NCBI RefSeq assembly: GCF_021390645.1
Contig: NZ_JAJEJT010000003.1
Coordinates: 1,452,946-1,516,945, forward strand
Direction: 5' to 3'
DNA length: 64,000 bases
Origin: Paraburkholderia flagellata
GTDB lineage: Bacteria > Pseudomonadota > Gammaproteobacteria > Burkholderiales > Burkholderiaceae
Part shown: piece after piece, positions 52,219-60,910 of the stretch
Layout of the letters: every line of letters begins with the position of its first letter
Position numbering within the stretch: the first letter of the stretch is position 1
Notes under the pieces: generated by a model
Database searches by the model: none
Told to the model about the DNA's origin: nothing
What the model saw: the letters and a program-made list of their open reading frames with translations, nothing else
Program-made: the position numbers and the translations under genes

Positions 52219-52716
52219 CTAGTTGCCCTGATCGGACGAGGTGCCGCTGCTGTGGGGAGGCGATAGCGGCCCGTAGCGAAGGTGCTGCGCCACCGACATG
52301 GGGACTTTGGGCGAGAACATGCCGACGATCGTGAGCGCGTAGACAATCGCAGCGACGCTAGCCACGACGCGGACCGGCTTCGCGACTGCCGGATTGCCAA
52401 CGACGATGTTAAGGTAGAACCAGATGCCGAGCAATGCGAGCAATAGGAGGCGCGGCATGGGCTTCCAGCCGTCGCATCCGACCTCTGAAACAGACCAGAC
52501 GAGTGCCGCGACGAGCGTGAAGAAGATGCTCCAGAGACCTGCCGATCGGCTTCGCACCATGAGGGTACCCGAGCCCATCAGTGCGAGACCGCTGACGACG
52601 TAGTAGGGCGTAGAACCCATTGCGACGAGCCAACCGCCAAGCACGGCGAAGGCGGCACCTACCAGTACCAGGACTTCTCCCGTCTCGGCAGGAGATGTCT
52701 CGTGTCGGTTCGACAT
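52219..52716 (-). CDS. Stand-alone membrane anchor of a PQQ glucose dehydrogenase type
   Basis: A 165-residue membrane protein with about four to five helices. GGWLVAMGSTPYYVVSGLALMGSG and LVWSVSEVGCDGWKPMPRL match the N-terminal quinone-interacting membrane domain of membrane-bound PQQ glucose/quinate dehydrogenases. The roughly 600-residue catalytic propeller is absent: the frame stops after the anchor and no PQQ enzyme gene follows. It is either a truncated remnant or a small membrane partner of a dehydrogenase encoded elsewhere. Confidence 0.72.
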   Translation of the reverse strand: MSNRHETSPAETGEVLVLVGAAFAVLGGWLVAMGSTPYYVVSGLALMGSGTLMVRSRSAGLWSIFFTLVAALVWSVSEVGCDGWKPMPRLLLLALLGIWFYLNIVVGNPAVAKPVRVVASVAAIVYALTIVGMFSPKVPMSVAQHLRYGPLSPPHSSGTSSDQGN

Positions 52717-53306
52717 AGAAGAGCCCCCGCTCATGCAAATGTCTGGCATCGCGTTGCGCGGCTCCGATAGCCGTCTGGATCTCTGGCGACCAACTGGCAA
52801 TCAGCGTTCACGTCAACGTGCTTCGCTTGTGACGCAATCGTTGTACCCTCTCGATCTCGCGGAGAATCTGCAAATGTCTGTGTAAAGACGGGGGCGTTGT
52901 TCGTTCGATACATAGCGCCACGCTTTAGTCTCATGCAACAACCGACGCCAGATTCACGTATAGACCTGTGGTGCGCTGATGGCAAGATGAAGATGCGGTT
53001 GATCTGGATTCCAAATCAACCATATGAACTAATAAAACTGCACAAAACGCCAATACTCTGACGAAACACGCGTTGACTTATCTACAAGAAGCCGGTGTAG
53101 AAATGGCGCGCACTGAATCGATTTCTTTGAATCGAAATCAAAACTGGAATGGTGATGTGTCGAGTTCCGCGCAGTTGGCACTCGACTTCCTTGATTGGGC
53201 GGAACATTCTCGCCGTTGATGGCGACCAGGTGTCTGATCGGCATGGCGGCAAGAGAGCCGTTCGGCCGACTCATATGAAGGCCGGCGCGTGCTGGCCTTC
53301 GCCGCC
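52717..53306. other. Gene-free accessory stretch
   Basis: About 590 bases with no gene I can support. Base composition is clearly more AT-rich than the average of the window, mainly 52990-53160. Short open frames lack ribosome sites and genome-like codon use. It may be decayed or recently acquired DNA. Confidence 0.45.
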
Positions 53307-54023
53307 CTACATCACCCGCACTCCGCAGTCTCCGATCAGCATCACGGCCTGATCGACCGAGAGTATCGTGCCTTTGAGATGCTGCAGAACGTCGGAGAGA
53401 CGAAAACCACTTAGGTCTACAGAGCGTAGGTCGGCGCCGTCGAAGCGACTGTTTTGCAACTGTGCATTGCCAAGGCTGCCGCCTTCGAACACAGCGTCGC
53501 GAAAGTCGCAGTCAGACAAATCCGCGTCGGAAAAATTGAGCGCCTCCAGGGTTTGCTTGCGAAACGAGAGCCCCCGCAGATCTGCGCCAACAAGCAGGGA
53601 ATCGTGGAAGCTAAGCCCCAGTGTGCGGGCATCGACAAAGCGTGCGCCCGTCAGTTTGACCTCGGTAAACGCCGCTGATGCGAGTTTCGAGCCTGTCCAA
53701 TCGGTATTGTTGAGATCGCTCCGGCAGAAACGCGCGTCACTCACATTGGCGTAGCGAAACCTTGCAGCAGCGCACTTGCACGCCAACCAGCGGGTTCTTG
53801 CGAGTTCGCAGTGCTCCATGAGGGCGTGCTCGAAGTTGCACTGTGAGAATCGGGCGGCTCGCAGATCAAGATTGGAAAGATCTTCGCCGCTGAAACTGCA
53901 GTGCTCGAACGTCGGTCCGTCACCACACTCTCGAAGCAGGCGGATCAGCGCTTCGCGGTCGAAGGTCAAACCGCTGAACAGCGCGCCTTCTCCATTTGAT
54001 GGCTCATTTGTGTTGCTGCGCAT
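53307..54023 (-). CDS. Pentapeptide-repeat protein (Qnr-like)
   Basis: A 238-residue right-handed beta-helix made of about 25 A(D/N)Lxx-type units (DLSNLDLRAARFSQCNF; GADLRGLSFRKQTLEALNFSDADLSDCDF). The C-terminal end, LKGTILSVDQAVMLIGDCGVRV, resembles the dimerisation tail of Qnr proteins, which mimic DNA and protect gyrase. No signal peptide. ATG 54023 is chosen over an upstream frame. Gyrase protection is possible but not shown. Confidence 0.8.
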   Translation of the reverse strand: MRSNTNEPSNGEGALFSGLTFDREALIRLLRECGDGPTFEHCSFSGEDLSNLDLRAARFSQCNFEHALMEHCELARTRWLACKCAAARFRYANVSDARFCRSDLNNTDWTGSKLASAAFTEVKLTGARFVDARTLGLSFHDSLLVGADLRGLSFRKQTLEALNFSDADLSDCDFRDAVFEGGSLGNAQLQNSRFDGADLRSVDLSGFRLSDVLQHLKGTILSVDQAVMLIGDCGVRVM

Positions 54024-54209
54024 CTGGGCAGACTCCTCGTCTAGAGGGGCGCGCAGCGTCCTGTCCACAGCGCGTCCCCTCAACTTGGTGAAAGTAAGGT
54101 TGACGCCGCGGCATAGCTAGAACCCAATCATCGGGTGCAGGAGATACCAACCTGCTACTCTATTTTCGGCGGACAGGATTTTATCGTTTTCGCCGTTACA
54201 TGCACAAGG

Positions 54210-55136
54210 TCATCGGCGATCTGATTCGCCTGCCCACGCGCGAATCTGATCGATGGTAGCCGTGGCGCCGCCGCATACGACAACCAGAATCTTCCTGTAA
54301 TTGGCCAACGCCGGATGCCCGTCATAAGCGACGGACAGCGCCGCGCCGCAAGCCGGCTCAACCAGAATGCGGTGATCCGCAAGAAAGCGCTCGCAGGCAG
54401 CGAGTGCGCTGAAGTCCGACACGACAAGGCTGTGTACGGGGTGCTCGTGCGCGCACTGCAATGCCTGTTCGCACACCCGCTTGGCGCCGAGCGACGTGGC
54501 GACGCTGGAGATACACGGCAACTCCACCGTATGACCCGCCTCGACTGCTGCTTGGAACGAAGCGGCGCCTTCGGTTTCGACAGCCAGCACGGGCACATCG
54601 TGCCAATGATTGCGCTGCAGGCCTTCCACCACGCCGGAAAGCAGACCACCGCCGCCGACGGAAAGCACTACGGCGTCCGGCTTGAACCGGGCTTGGGCAA
54701 TTTCATCGATCATCGAGGCATGGCCGTGCCATAGCAGCGGATCGTCGAATGGATGCAGAAAGGCGTCTGTGGCACCGCGCAAAGTCTGTGCGAACTGGTT
54801 TGCCTCTTGCCAGGAACTGCCGTGCACCACGACCTCGGCACTTTCCAGGCGGAGCAGCTCTTTGGCGCGCTCCGTCGTCGTTTCCGGTACCACCACGACA
54901 ACAGGAATACCCAGGCGCCGACCCGCATAGGCAACGGCAAGACCCGCATTGCCCCCGGAGGAGGAAACGAAACGCTGCGCTCCACGGCTTCGATGGACGG
55001 TGCACGCGTGGCCGATGCCCCGGATCTTGAATGATCCACACGGCTGCAGCGCGTCGAGTTTGAGCCACACGGATTGTTCACCGAGGACGCTCAAGGCGCG
55101 CGATTCCATCAAAGGGGTTTCAAAGTGCAGATTCAT
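54210..55136 (-). CDS. L-serine/L-threonine ammonia-lyase (PLP fold type II)
   Basis: A 308-residue PLP enzyme of the serine/threonine dehydratase family without a regulatory ACT domain. The PLP lysine is Lys37 in SFKIRG; the phosphate loop is SSGGNAG (58-64), and VGGGGLLSG is the glycine-rich motif. The C-terminal CGGATATIDQI is typical. It resembles the short L-serine dehydratases of the eukaryotic SDS/catabolic type. The ATG at 55136 starts at the family N-terminus; an extension upstream to 55256 is rejected. Confidence 0.87.
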   Translation of the reverse strand: MNLHFETPLMESRALSVLGEQSVWLKLDALQPCGSFKIRGIGHACTVHRSRGAQRFVSSSGGNAGLAVAYAGRRLGIPVVVVVPETTTERAKELLRLESAEVVVHGSSWQEANQFAQTLRGATDAFLHPFDDPLLWHGHASMIDEIAQARFKPDAVVLSVGGGGLLSGVVEGLQRNHWHDVPVLAVETEGAASFQAAVEAGHTVELPCISSVATSLGAKRVCEQALQCAHEHPVHSLVVSDFSALAACERFLADHRILVEPACGAALSVAYDGHPALANYRKILVVVCGGATATIDQIRAWAGESDRR

Positions 55137-55263
55137 TGCGAAGGGCTTCCAGGGTTGGTAGCGGAATAACACGCCGTCGAGGCTCTTTTTGGTGCGGCGC
55201 GACGAGTATATGTCAGCGCTGAGGGTGGCCGGCATTTTGGGGATCACTGGCGCCACGTGCTGC

Positions 55264-55429
55264 TATGCCAGTCTTGCGTTGGTGAGCAGCGTGCTGGCAA
55301 TCGCTTCGAACTCGTCTTTGACCCCGCCTTGTAAACGGTGAAGATGAACAGCGAGACGAGCGCTGTCACGAGGCCGATGGCTGTCGGCACAAGTGCCTGC
55401 GCTGCGCTAAAAATTGAAAGTCCTTGCAA
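55264..55429 (-). pseudogene. Frameshifted 3' remnant of a MotA/TolQ/ExbB proton channel gene
   Basis: AQALVPTAIGLVTALVSLFIF matches the conserved last membrane helix of TolQ/ExbB-type channels. Just after TVYK the reading frame must shift; in the next frame the bases read KDEFEAIASTLLTNARLA and a stop, the expected cytoplasmic end of such a protein. Only this last fifth of the gene is present, and it lies in a gene-poor stretch. It is a decayed fragment rather than a functional gene. Confidence 0.6.
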
Positions 55430-55583
55430 TGAAATAAATATGAAAGCTATGCTTCGGTCATTTTAAATAATCGATGTGCGAATGCCGACGAGACATGGAC
55501 GCGGTTGTGGCGTCGGAGCCGACATGGCACGATATCGGTTCGCGCTGGCGCACTTCGCAATTGTTCATTTGATCCACTCCCCC
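55430..55583. other. Intergenic gap between channel remnant and orphan ATPase gene
   Basis: About 150 bases of AT-richer DNA. The frame of the ATPase is open through part of it, but no ribosome site supports an upstream start. Confidence 0.35.
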
Positions 55584-56207
55584 ATGCTTCGATTCGAAAA
55601 CCTCGGCAAACGCTATGGCGAGCGCGTTATTTTCCATGGACTGCATCACGCTTGCGGCGCGGGATGCGTGGCGCTATGCGATGAAAACGGCAGTGGCAAG
55701 TCCACGTTGCTTGGCATTCTTGCCGGCGCGATCGACGCCGACGAAGGGGAGGTTTGGCTCAACGGTCATTCGCTGCGTGGCGCAGCGCTCGAGGCGAAAT
55801 CCGCCTTGGCGTATGTGCCCGACGACTGTATGTCGTATCCGTTCCAAACCGGGCGGGCGTTTCTCGAACTCGTGGCGTCGGAAAAGAAGACAGCCGTCGA
55901 CGCGCGCACGCTCGATCTTGCTGACCGCTTTGGCCTTACGCCACATCTTGAGAAGCGCTTTGAGCAGATGTCGTTCGGCACCCGCAAGAAAATCTTCCTG
56001 ACGGCGACGACACTAGGCAAGCCTGCCGTCGTTATCGCGGACGAACCCGGCAGCGGACTCGACGCCGCCGCGCGCGCTGTTCTCATCGACCTATTCAAGA
56101 ATCTGGCCAAAGATAGCGCGGTCTTTTTTTCGAGTCACGATTTGCGCCTTGCGCAAGCTTGCGAGGCAAAAGTCACCAGCTTTGCGGATCTGGGTGCGGC
56201 CGTGTGA
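55584..56207 (+). CDS. Orphan ABC-type ATPase
   Basis: A 207-residue ATPase domain in the group of short export-type (CcmA/heme or ABC-2) subunits. Walker A reads D-E-N-G-S-G-K-S-T, with Asp33 in place of the first glycine. The signature is the divergent MSFGT instead of LSGGQ. Walker B (VVIADEPGSGLD) and the H-loop (FFSSHDLRLA) are intact. No permease is adjacent. It may work with a permease elsewhere or be losing function. Start ATG 55584 fits the domain N-terminus. Confidence 0.75.
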   Translation: MLRFENLGKRYGERVIFHGLHHACGAGCVALCDENGSGKSTLLGILAGAIDADEGEVWLNGHSLRGAALEAKSALAYVPDDCMSYPFQTGRAFLELVASEKKTAVDARTLDLADRFGLTPHLEKRFEQMSFGTRKKIFLTATTLGKPAVVIADEPGSGLDAAARAVLIDLFKNLAKDSAVFFSSHDLRLAQACEAKVTSFADLGAAV

Positions 56208-56446
56208 GCGCGAACGGATGGGCGCATTCGAGGCGGCTGACGCAGTCCAACGCAGCATGGAATGCGGCACGGCGCAGCCAACTGCCGCCCGGCGATAGGC
56301 GTACCCGAATTGATCCGGAGTCCAAAGGATAGCGAGCTTGCGCCGTATCGGCTAAACGCGCACCGGCAGATCAAAAGCCCGCTGTTTCCAGCAGGCTTAT
56401 ACGAGCATCGACAGTGGACCGTCCGGCAGGACGGCGCGCGGGCTAG

Positions 56447-56713
56447 TTAGTGCCCATGCGCCTCGCGGAATCCGGCGTCCTTTTCGAGTCGGCGACCGTG
56501 AGTGCCGACATGGAATCCTGCTGAAATCACAAAGAGGACTCCGGCGAAAGGCCAGATATAGATTGCCAGCGAGAAGCAAAGCCAACACGCTTCTTGTGGC
56601 GGATACGCCTGGAGCGCCCAGACAAGACAGGCAACTGGCAACAGCATCAGACACAGCGCCGACCGGGTGAGAAAAGTGGCGGCTCTTGCTTTCTTCAGCG
56701 TCTCTGCTTGCAT
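56447..56713 (-). CDS. Small membrane protein of unknown function
   Basis: An 88-residue protein with two hydrophobic helices (about residues 14-34 and 44-66) separated by a loop with two cysteines (EACWLCF), then a polar C-terminus. The ATG at 56713 has GGAG 7 bases ahead; longer alternatives exist upstream. No family recognised. Divergent from the isochorismatase-like gene. Confidence 0.5.
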   Translation of the reverse strand: MQAETLKKARAATFLTRSALCLMLLPVACLVWALQAYPPQEACWLCFSLAIYIWPFAGVLFVISAGFHVGTHGRRLEKDAGFREAHGH

Positions 56714-56834
56714 GCCTGGCTCCATAGGGAAGGGCATTGGGACATAGAGTCGCACGGCGACCATTTGTCGCATACTTAGTAATATCCCTGACAGGTGCCA
56801 TTTTGCGCACTGCAATTTCCCAAAAGGATTCGTG

Positions 56835-57365
56835 ATGCTGCATAGCCTTTCCGAATCGATCGTAGTTCTGATCGACTTGCAAACGAAACTGATGCCTGCG
56901 ATTCACGACGGCGCATCCGTTGCCGCTCAAGCCGTTCGGCTCGGACGGATTGCTCGGGGGCTCGATGTTCCCGTTATCGGGACAGAGCAAAATCCGGCGG
57001 CGCTTGGCGAGAACGCGAAGGAAATAAAAGACCTGTGCTCGATTACTGTTGCAAAGCACCATTTCGACGCCACTGTCGATGGTCTGATCGACGCTCTGCC
57101 TCAAGGGCGAGCCCGAGTGATCATTGCGGGATGCGAAGCGCATGTCTGCGTGCTGCAGACGGCGATCGGTTTGTTGCATCGCGGTCTATCGGTCACGCTC
57201 GTTATTGATGCGATGGGTTCGCGCAAAATCGTCGATAAAGAGGCGGCAATCGCGCGGTTGAACAAAGCGGGCGCCGACGTGGCGACGGTCGAGATGGTCG
57301 CGTTTGAGTGGTTGCGCTCGAGCCAGCACCCGCGATTTCGCGACATGCTGCAGCTGATCAAGTAA
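56835..57365 (+). CDS. Isochorismatase-like hydrolase
   Basis: Cytoplasmic hydrolase of 176 residues in the cysteine-hydrolase (isochorismatase-like, YcaC-type) family. Catalytic Asp14 lies in VVLIDLQ and the nucleophile Cys105 in GCEAHVCV; the conserved cis-peptide region fits between. Such small members hydrolyse amides such as nicotinamide or N-carbamoyl compounds. The substrate is unknown. The start is ATG 56835 behind AAGGA, with a GTG directly ahead of it. Confidence 0.87.
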   Translation: MLHSLSESIVVLIDLQTKLMPAIHDGASVAAQAVRLGRIARGLDVPVIGTEQNPAALGENAKEIKDLCSITVAKHHFDATVDGLIDALPQGRARVIIAGCEAHVCVLQTAIGLLHRGLSVTLVIDAMGSRKIVDKEAAIARLNKAGADVATVEMVAFEWLRSSQHPRFRDMLQLIK

Positions 57366-57383
57366 GCCGAAACACGCCACGCG

Positions 57384-57506
57384 TCATCGGCAAAACGCGG
57401 CGCCAGTGAGCAAGGCAAGCATCGTCGAAGGCGATAGATATTCGACGAACGTCCAGACAATTAGCGCTCCGAATGGAACGGCCAGCATGAGTTGCATGAT
57501 ACGCAT
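57384..57506 (-). CDS. Putative 40-residue membrane peptide
   Basis: A very short reading frame, MRIMQLMLAVPFGALIVW onward, with one membrane helix and a good GAGAGGTC ribosome site. It lies 14 bases downstream of the MFS transporter gene on the same strand, so cotranscription is likely. Similar mini-proteins are often overlooked. Support is limited to ribosome site, hydrophobicity and position. Confidence 0.4.
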   Translation of the reverse strand: MRIMQLMLAVPFGALIVWTFVEYLSPSTMLALLTGAAFCR

Positions 57507-57520
57507 GGCCGACCTCTCGC

Positions 57521-58753
57521 TCACGAGGGTTGGCCCGCAATCATGACGCGTTGCACAACCCGTTCGTCGTCGATCGGCAAGTGCATGACGCCGGCCAGAA
57601 TGCCGAGCGCAATCGAGCCTTGCCAAAGCAGGTCGTAGCTATGGGTCGCATCGAACGCCACGCCGCCGAGCCAGACGCCAAAGAAGCTGCCGATCTGATG
57701 CCCGAGAAATACGAAGCCGAAGAGCGTCGAGATGTAGCGCACGCCGAACATCTGTGAAACGATCCCGCTCGTCAGCGGTACGGTGCCGAGCCACATGAAT
57801 CCCATCGCGAACGCGAACACATAAAGCGTGAGCGGCGAGAGTGGCAAGGCGAGGAACAGCGCCATCACACCTGCGCGCGCGAAGTAGATTCCCGAGAGCA
57901 GATATTTGCGGCGCAGAAAGCCGCCGGCGTAGCCGCATAAAAACGTGCCCGCTGTGTTGGCCAGCGCGATCAGTGCGAGCGCCAGGCTCGCCTCGCGCGC
58001 GCTCATGCCTTTGTCGAGCAAATAAGCGGGCAGGTGCGCGCCGATGAATGCGAGCTGGAAGCCGCACGACAAAAAGCCCAGATTGAGCAGCCAGAACCCG
58101 CGATGCGCAAACGCTGCTCCCACAGCGCGGCGCAGTGTGTCGTGCGAATCGGTCGCGCCGCTGCGCTCCACCGGCCGATCGCGCAGCCATGCCGCGAGCG
58201 GCGCGCTTGCGAGCATCACGGCGGCGAGCACGAGAATGGCCGCGACCCAGCCGAATCTGCCGATCAGCCCTTGCGTGAGCGGCACGACGCAGAACTGGCC
58301 AAGGCCGCCGAACATGCCGGCCACGCTCAGCGCCCAGCTACGCTGATCGGCTGCGAAAAGCCGCGAGAGCGCACCATAGACCGCGCCGAACGCCGTTCCG
58401 GACAATGCAACGCCGAGTACCACGCCCACGCCGAACGTGTAGACGCCAGGCGTTGCGCTCAACGCCATCATCGCAAGGCCGAGCGCATAGAGCAGCGCGC
58501 CCGCGAAGATCACGCGCGCGGAGCCGAAGCGGTCGGAGATCATGCCGGTGAGCGGCTGTGCGACGCCCCACAGCAGGTTTTGCAGCGCGAGCGCGAGGCC
58601 GAACGTCTCACGCGACCAGCCGCGATCGAGCGTAACGGGCAGCAGAAAAAGCCCTTGCACGTTGCGTACGCCTAGCGCCGCGCCCATCACCAGTCCGCCC
58701 GCAATCACGAGCAGCCAGCGGCGGCGCCATGCATCGTCCATTCCGGTCATCAT
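57521..58753 (-). CDS. MFS transporter (monocarboxylate/oxalate-type)
   Basis: Inner-membrane transporter of 410 residues with 12 helices. The N-terminal GVRNVQGLFLLPVTLDRGWSRETF and the loop-2 motif GMISDRFGSARV are typical of the monocarboxylate/oxalate:formate porter group. Strong GGAGGCG lies ahead of the doubled ATG. It is followed by a 40-residue membrane peptide and lies next to a LysR gene on the same strand. Substrate is unknown. Confidence 0.88.
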   Translation of the reverse strand: MMTGMDDAWRRRWLLVIAGGLVMGAALGVRNVQGLFLLPVTLDRGWSRETFGLALALQNLLWGVAQPLTGMISDRFGSARVIFAGALLYALGLAMMALSATPGVYTFGVGVVLGVALSGTAFGAVYGALSRLFAADQRSWALSVAGMFGGLGQFCVVPLTQGLIGRFGWVAAILVLAAVMLASAPLAAWLRDRPVERSGATDSHDTLRRAVGAAFAHRGFWLLNLGFLSCGFQLAFIGAHLPAYLLDKGMSAREASLALALIALANTAGTFLCGYAGGFLRRKYLLSGIYFARAGVMALFLALPLSPLTLYVFAFAMGFMWLGTVPLTSGIVSQMFGVRYISTLFGFVFLGHQIGSFFGVWLGGVAFDATHSYDLLWQGSIALGILAGVMHLPIDDERVVQRVMIAGQPS

Positions 58754-58862
58754 TCGCCTCCTCGCACTGGGCGCTTCGCTGTTGCGCAGCGTTGCGCCTA
58801 GTAGAGCGCGGGGAGGCTAGTCGGCTCAAGCGAGTTTTTGGCACGCTTCGCATGCGCATTAC

Positions 58863-59783
58863 TCATGTGATCTGGCTTTGGCGAGCCTGTTCGACGATCC
58901 AGTCGATGACGGCGCGTACGTCGTCGCGCGGGGTTTCGTCGGCCTGATGCAGCCAGTAGGCGTAGCCGGTCGGGCCAACGGCGCGCGCATTGCCGATGGC
59001 GGCGAGCCTTCCGTCGGCAAGCAGCGGCTGAACGAGCGCGAGGCGCCCGAGTGCGATGCCGCGGCCGGCAATGGCGGCCTGAATGACCTGATCGTACTGG
59101 TTGAAGCGCAGCACGCCGCGAAGCGGTGCGCTGTCGAGGCCGCGTGCGCCCAGATGATCAGCCCAGCGAAGCATCGGGCGGCGCACGCCTTCGAACTCGA
59201 GCAGCACGTGGCGCGCGAGCATGGCCGCGTCGAGCTTTTTGACGTTCAACGACGGATGCGCGACCGGCAGGACGTATTCGTCGTACAGATGCACCGCGCG
59301 ACTCGATGCTTCGGCAGCGATGCGTGCGGGCGCGTAGCGCAACGCGAGATCGATGCCTTCGGCGCGCAGATCGAGCACCTTCTCGGACGTCGCGAGGCGC
59401 AGATCGATATCGGGAAGCAGGCGTTGCAGCTCACCGATACGCGGCAGCAGCCAGAGGCCCGCAATCCCGATGCTGGCCGTGATCGTCACCGGCTGGCGTG
59501 TTTGCGGCGCGGCCAGCGCGCCGACGATTTCCTGCATCTGCTGTACCACGCTGTCCGAAACGCGCAGCAGGCGCTCGCCCTCCGGCGTGAGCGAGATCGA
59601 ACGATAGCCGCGGTTGAACAGGCGCACGCCCAGCGCCTCTTCGAGTGCGGCGATCTGGCGGCTCACGGCGGACTGCGTCACGCACAGGTCGTCGGCGGCG
59701 AGCGTGATGCTCATGCGCCGGCCCACTGCCACGAAGCCGCGAATGAGGTCGAGCGGAGGGAGTTTCACCAGCGGCACTGACAT
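58863..59783 (-). CDS. LysR-family regulator (GcvA-like)
   Basis: A 306-residue regulator. The winged helix-turn-helix SITLAADDLCVTQSAVSRQIAALEEALGVRLFNR is at the N-terminus and the effector domain follows. It resembles the GcvA branch. It is divergent from the alpha/beta hydrolase gene at 59879 and 109 bases upstream of the MFS gene on the same strand, so either could be its target. Confidence 0.9.
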   Translation of the reverse strand: MSVPLVKLPPLDLIRGFVAVGRRMSITLAADDLCVTQSAVSRQIAALEEALGVRLFNRGYRSISLTPEGERLLRVSDSVVQQMQEIVGALAAPQTRQPVTITASIGIAGLWLLPRIGELQRLLPDIDLRLATSEKVLDLRAEGIDLALRYAPARIAAEASSRAVHLYDEYVLPVAHPSLNVKKLDAAMLARHVLLEFEGVRRPMLRWADHLGARGLDSAPLRGVLRFNQYDQVIQAAIAGRGIALGRLALVQPLLADGRLAAIGNARAVGPTGYAYWLHQADETPRDDVRAVIDWIVEQARQSQIT

Positions 59784-59878
59784 GCGTTTTCCTCATGCGA
59801 AAGCTGCTGAAAGATTGATTGATCCGGCGGGCAAGGTCAAGTGAAATCGATGCTCCGGTTTCTTCATGGAGCACGTTC

Positions 59879-60910
59879 ATGCATTCAGCCGATCCAGGCG
59901 AGGCGCGTCCTCTCGCCGTCGCCATCAACGCCGCCGACGGCTTTACGCTCCGCGCTTATGTGTGGCGTCGCCGTGCATGGCTGAACACGGATGAGCCGCG
60001 TCCGGTCGTCATCGTCAATTCGGCCACTTCGGTGCGCTGCCATTACTATTTCCGCTTTGGCGCGTGGCTGCACGAGCAGGGTTTCGACGTGCTGGTCTAC
60101 GACTACCGTGGCATTGGCGCTTCGCAGTCAGTTGCGCTTGCAACGCTCGATGCGAGCTGGCTCGAGTGGGGCGAACGCGACTTCGAAGCGGTGCTGCGCT
60201 ACGTGCGCAGCACGTTCCCCGGGCAGCCGATCGATGTCGTCGGACATAGCATCGGCGGCTTCCTGATCGGGCTCGCGCCGTCGAATCATCTCGTTCGCCG
60301 TGTTTTCACCGTTGGCACGCAGTACGCGTATTGGCGCGATTACGCGCCGCGCAGCATGCCGCTCATGCTCTGGAAATGGCATGTCGTCATGCCTGTTTTG
60401 ACCTGCCTGAAAGGCTATTTCCCCGCATCGTGGTTCGGATGGATGGAGGACACGCCGCGCGGCGTCGTGAACATCTGGAGCCGGGGCCGCGCCCGCTTTG
60501 AAGACACGCTTCGCAAGGGCTCGCTCGCACGCACGCCACAGCAGCGCGCCGACATCGTTGCTCGCTTTGGCGGCGTGCATGCGCCCATTCTTGCCGTCAG
60601 TTTCCCCGATGACCCGTTCGGCACGATTCCGGCGATCGAACGCACGCTGCGATATTTCACACAAAGCGACTCGACGCATTTACGGATCACGCCCGCTTCG
60701 GTTGGCGAGCGGAGCATCGGGCACTTCGCGTTTTTTCACTCGCGATTCGAGCGCAGCCTGTGGCCCGTCGCGCGGCGTTGGCTGACCGATGGCAAAGTCA
60801 TGGCCGCAACCCCGACGACCACGCACGCGAGTCCCAGCCACGCCGAGCCCGAGAGCGATTCACCGAGCCATGCAATGCCGATTGCCACGCCGATTGGCAC
60901 ACGCAAATAG
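59879..60910 (+). CDS. Alpha/beta hydrolase (COG4757-like)
   Basis: A hydrolase of 343 residues. VVGHSIGGFLIGL carries the nucleophilic serine and VLVYDYRGIGAS the strand-4 motif; the catalytic His is probably in GHFAFF near residue 282. The last 35 or so residues (rich in Thr, Pro, Ser and His) are read from DNA that, on the other strand, encodes the C-terminus of the EamA transporter, so they are likely a dispensable tail. ATG 59879 follows GGAG. Confidence 0.83.
   Translation: MHSADPGEARPLAVAINAADGFTLRAYVWRRRAWLNTDEPRPVVIVNSATSVRCHYYFRFGAWLHEQGFDVLVYDYRGIGASQSVALATLDASWLEWGERDFEAVLRYVRSTFPGQPIDVVGHSIGGFLIGLAPSNHLVRRVFTVGTQYAYWRDYAPRSMPLMLWKWHVVMPVLTCLKGYFPASWFGWMEDTPRGVVNIWSRGRARFEDTLRKGSLARTPQQRADIVARFGGVHAPILAVSFPDDPFGTIPAIERTLRYFTQSDSTHLRITPASVGERSIGHFAFFHSRFERSLWPVARRWLTDGKVMAATPTTTHASPSHAEPESDSPSHAMPIATPIGTRK

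Noticed and set aside
52717..53306. Small genes in the AT-richer gap
   Set aside because: Open frames of about 65-80 codons on both strands lack ribosome sites, start well inside AT-rich noise and show no domain.
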